Positions 62,329 to 64,000 of a DNA stretch of 64,000 bases are shown in pieces. Every line of letters starts with the position of its first letter. The first letter of the stretch is position 1. Below the pieces are notes generated by a model, which saw nothing but the letters and a program-made list of their open reading frames with translations, was not told where the DNA came from and did not search any database. Both the position numbers and the translations under genes were made by a program. This stretch comes from Syntrophales bacterium (lineage in GTDB: Bacteria; Desulfobacterota; Syntrophia; Syntrophales; UBA2210): assembly GCA_023228425.1 (NCBI GenBank), contig JALOBE010000001.1, forward strand, positions 62,001 through 126,000, written 5' to 3'.

Positions 62329-63137
62329 GGAATGTCTCCAAGTATACCGTTCTCTTTTGATAACTTCCACAGCCGCTCCATGTCGTCCATGGTTGCGGTT
62401 TCCGGAGTTTTATTTTCCCGGGCGAGGCGGTCGACAATAAAGGAGAAACGGTCTTCAAACTTTCGAATGGAACCCCGCAGGGCACGGTCGGGATCGACCC
62501 GGGCATGGCGGCACAGATTGACCAGGGAAAACAGAAGATCCCCCAGTTCTTCTTCGATTCCACGGGCATCCCGATCTGACAGAGACGCTCCAAGCTCATC
62601 CAGTTCCTCCCTGATCGTGTCAATTACACCGTCACGGTCGCTCCAGTCAAACCCGACCCGTGCCGCTTTGTCTGTTATTTTCAAGGCTCGTCTCAGGGGA
62701 GGAAGGGAACGGGGAACACTCTCAAAGAAGGATTCCCTGTCACCTCTGCCCCGGCCTTCCCGGCGTTTTATCGCCTCCCAGTTTTCCCTGATGGCGCTTA
62801 CCGTGTCCGCCTTCAAAGAGTCGAACACGTGAGGATGACGGCGAATCATTTTATCCCCGATACCGACCATAACGTCGGCCATGTCAAAGGCCCCCTCCTC
62901 TTCGGCAATACGGGCAATGAAAATAATCTGGAAGAAAAGATCTCCTAACTCCTCCTTCAGGTGATCCGGGGACCCTTCGTCTATGGCATCCAAAACCTCG
63001 CAGGCTTCGTCCATGAGATATCCTCCCAGGTCCGCCATGGTCTGCCGCCGGTCCCAGAGACAGCCTTCGGGGGAGCGCAGTCGCGCCATAATTCCCTGTA
63101 TCCGTTCGAATGCCATCAGGGTGCGACTGGTTGTCAC
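62325..63137 (-). CDS. mazG: Nucleoside triphosphate pyrophosphohydrolase MazG
   Basis: This 270-residue protein has two tandem MazG domains. The first shows CLWDRRQTMADLGGYLMDEACEVLDAI and LKEELGDLFFQIIFIARIAEE, where the Glu/Asp residues bind metal; the second shows TIREELDELGASL and EEELGDLLFSLVNLCRHA. It cleaves nucleoside triphosphates, including damaged ones, to monophosphates. The start is a GTG with AAGGAA 8 bases upstream. It heads a transcript with the DUF2065 gene; the 190-base region before it is gene-free. Confidence 0.95.
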   Translation of the reverse strand: MTTSRTLMAFERIQGIMARLRSPEGCLWDRRQTMADLGGYLMDEACEVLDAIDEGSPDHLKEELGDLFFQIIFIARIAEEEGAFDMADVMVGIGDKMIRRHPHVFDSLKADTVSAIRENWEAIKRREGRGRGDRESFFESVPRSLPPLRRALKITDKAARVGFDWSDRDGVIDTIREELDELGASLSDRDARGIEEELGDLLFSLVNLCRHARVDPDRALRGSIRKFEDRFSFIVDRLARENKTPETATMDDMERLWKLSKENGILGDIP

Positions 63138-63330
63138 AGCATATTCCTTCCTGTATGAACACGTTATAAGATGCCGGGAACGGGTATCCTGATAAGCTGC
63201 GTGTGCATCAGGCAGTCTGATGCCGGTGCCGTCTCACGCAACAGGTTTTGCTCAGAAGGATTTGTTGTTACACGGCATTAGCATAAAGAGAACGTCCTGT
63301 CAAAATCATCGGGGGAGGGAGGCAGAGGGA

Positions 63331-64000
63331 TCAGCGCCGCAGGAAGATGTCCCGGTCACGGTCCTGGAAATAGAGATAATTGTAGATGCCGCCATGGTGC
63401 GTCGACGCGAACATATCCTCACCTCTCCGCCTGCACTGTTCACATCCCCTGCCCGGAACGATAACGGCAAAAATGCGGGTACCCGTGTCCGCCATCGAGT
63501 CAATGGTGAGCAACCCTCCACATTCATCACACAACCTGACTCGTTCGATCTGCTCTTCGTGAATGTTGTCCGTGTCGTAAAAAATGACTCTTTTTCGCTC
63601 TTCGAATGAATCCGCCGCGGCTGACGATTCCTTTCGGGAGCGGATTTCCTTCCACTGGTTATGGAGAGCCGGAATGAGCCGTTCTATGTATGCCGTAACG
63701 TCGGCATCCTGTTTCAGCCGCTGCGGGTCATAGTCGGGCTCCCTCACAAATCCGTAGTCCACACCGGCCAGGGCCAGTATGATGCCCACGTTGATATAGG
63801 GAAGTGCCGTTTCAACAGAATATCCGCCCTCCAGAACGGCGATTTGGGGCTTCAGGCGGTCTGTCAGCATCGCGTAGCCCCGGGCGGTGAAGTTCATGTT
63901 TGTAATGGGATCGCTGTAGTGATTGTCCTGCCCGGCGGAGTTGATGATCAGGTCGGGCTTGAAATCATCCAGAATCGGCATAATGAGATTGTTCAGGGCA
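63331..64000 (-). CDS. Histone deacetylase/acetoin utilisation-family hydrolase, C-terminal part
   Basis: The gene enters from the right edge and its N-terminal zinc-site residues lie outside. The visible part has LIINSAGQDNHYSDPITNMNF, which holds the third metal ligand Asp, and IAVLEGGYSVETALPYINVG, which holds the usual GGY. These place it in the bacterial HDAC-like family that removes acyl groups from lysine or polyamines. After the catalytic domain comes a tail of about 100 residues with CDECGG and CEQCRRR, which looks like an added zinc ribbon and is not in typical members. No neighbour is close enough to suggest a substrate. Confidence 0.85.
   Translation of the reverse strand, partial: ALNNLIMPILDDFKPDLIINSAGQDNHYSDPITNMNFTARGYAMLTDRLKPQIAVLEGGYSVETALPYINVGIILALAGVDYGFVREPDYDPQRLKQDADVTAYIERLIPALHNQWKEIRSRKESSAAADSFEERKRVIFYDTDNIHEEQIERVRLCDECGGLLTIDSMADTGTRIFAVIVPGRGCEQCRRRGEDMFASTHHGGIYNYLYFQDRDRDIFLRR

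Overview
The window looks like chromosomal DNA of a strictly anaerobic, moderately GC-rich Desulfobacterota-type bacterium (former Deltaproteobacteria; Syntrophales-like is my best guess). This rests on gene content: acyl-CoA carboxyl transfer and dehydrogenation genes, an OFA-type transporter, rubrerythrin and high-molecular-weight rubredoxin for oxygen defence, the two-subunit glycyl-tRNA synthetase, and SecDF/YajC next to queuosine genes. No phage, plasmid, CRISPR array, rRNA or tRNA gene was seen.

Layout. 1-4.3 kb: the end of gatA, then gatB and mtnA in one overlapping operon, then a HAD phosphatase. 4.6-7.8 kb: a minus-strand oxygen-defence group (rubrerythrin, a broken peroxiredoxin, an FMN-binding protein, a ferritin-like protein, a flavin reductase-rubredoxin fusion). 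8.0-12.5 kb: an operon with a 3-methylcrotonyl-CoA carboxylase-type carboxyltransferase, an AUH-type hydratase, an HMG-CoA-lyase-like protein and a 71-residue biotin carrier, closed by a strong terminator. No biotin carboxylase is present. 12.6-14.5 kb: an SDR protein with an altered active site, a zinc ribbon protein and a carboxymuconolactone decarboxylase-like protein. 15-18.5 kb: rplU-rpmA, obgE-proB and a DNA alkyltransferase. 18.7-23.8 kb: lipid acyltransferase, gamma carbonic anhydrase, polyprenyl synthase, a coupled SRAP-rmuC pair and a universal stress protein. 24-31 kb: acyl-CoA synthetase, a flavoprotein, an OFA transporter and a large acyl-CoA dehydrogenase. 31-41.8 kb: radical SAM YhcC-like, mnmG, a GlmU-like beta-helix protein, a PAS kinase lacking its phospho-accepting His, birA behind a BirA-type operator, radC, a flavoprotein, a membrane zinc peptidase and a GIY-YIG protein. 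42.3-47.7 kb: a split AtuA pair, prfC and a B12-radical SAM enzyme. 48-55.4 kb: glyS, glyQ, recO, and pyrR-pyrB-pyrC behind a probable attenuator. 55.7-64 kb: lepB, a DUF456 protein, secF, secD, yajC, tgt, queA, a DUF2065 protein, mazG and the end of a histone-deacetylase-family gene.

Two dispersed repeat families fill many of the larger gene-free gaps. Family 1 is a MITE-like element, mostly 120-200 bp, with TGACGG-type inverted ends; there are at least seven substantial copies plus fragments. Family 2 is a short GTCATTTCGAGGAGCG-type repeat that also seeds a 27-28 bp tandem array and sits inside one family 1 copy. These repeats give rise to many false ORFs.

The most interesting biology is the 8-12.5 kb operon. 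Carboxyltransferase plus a separate biotin carrier without biotin carboxylase is what a decarboxylase or transcarboxylase would need. The lyase-like member keeps most HMG-CoA lyase catalytic residues but has Gln where the catalytic Cys should be. With the AtuA pair, the acyl-CoA dehydrogenase and the acyl-CoA synthetase, the region suggests anaerobic metabolism of branched (methylglutaconyl-type) CoA esters. All functions are inferred from sequence recognition, without database searches.
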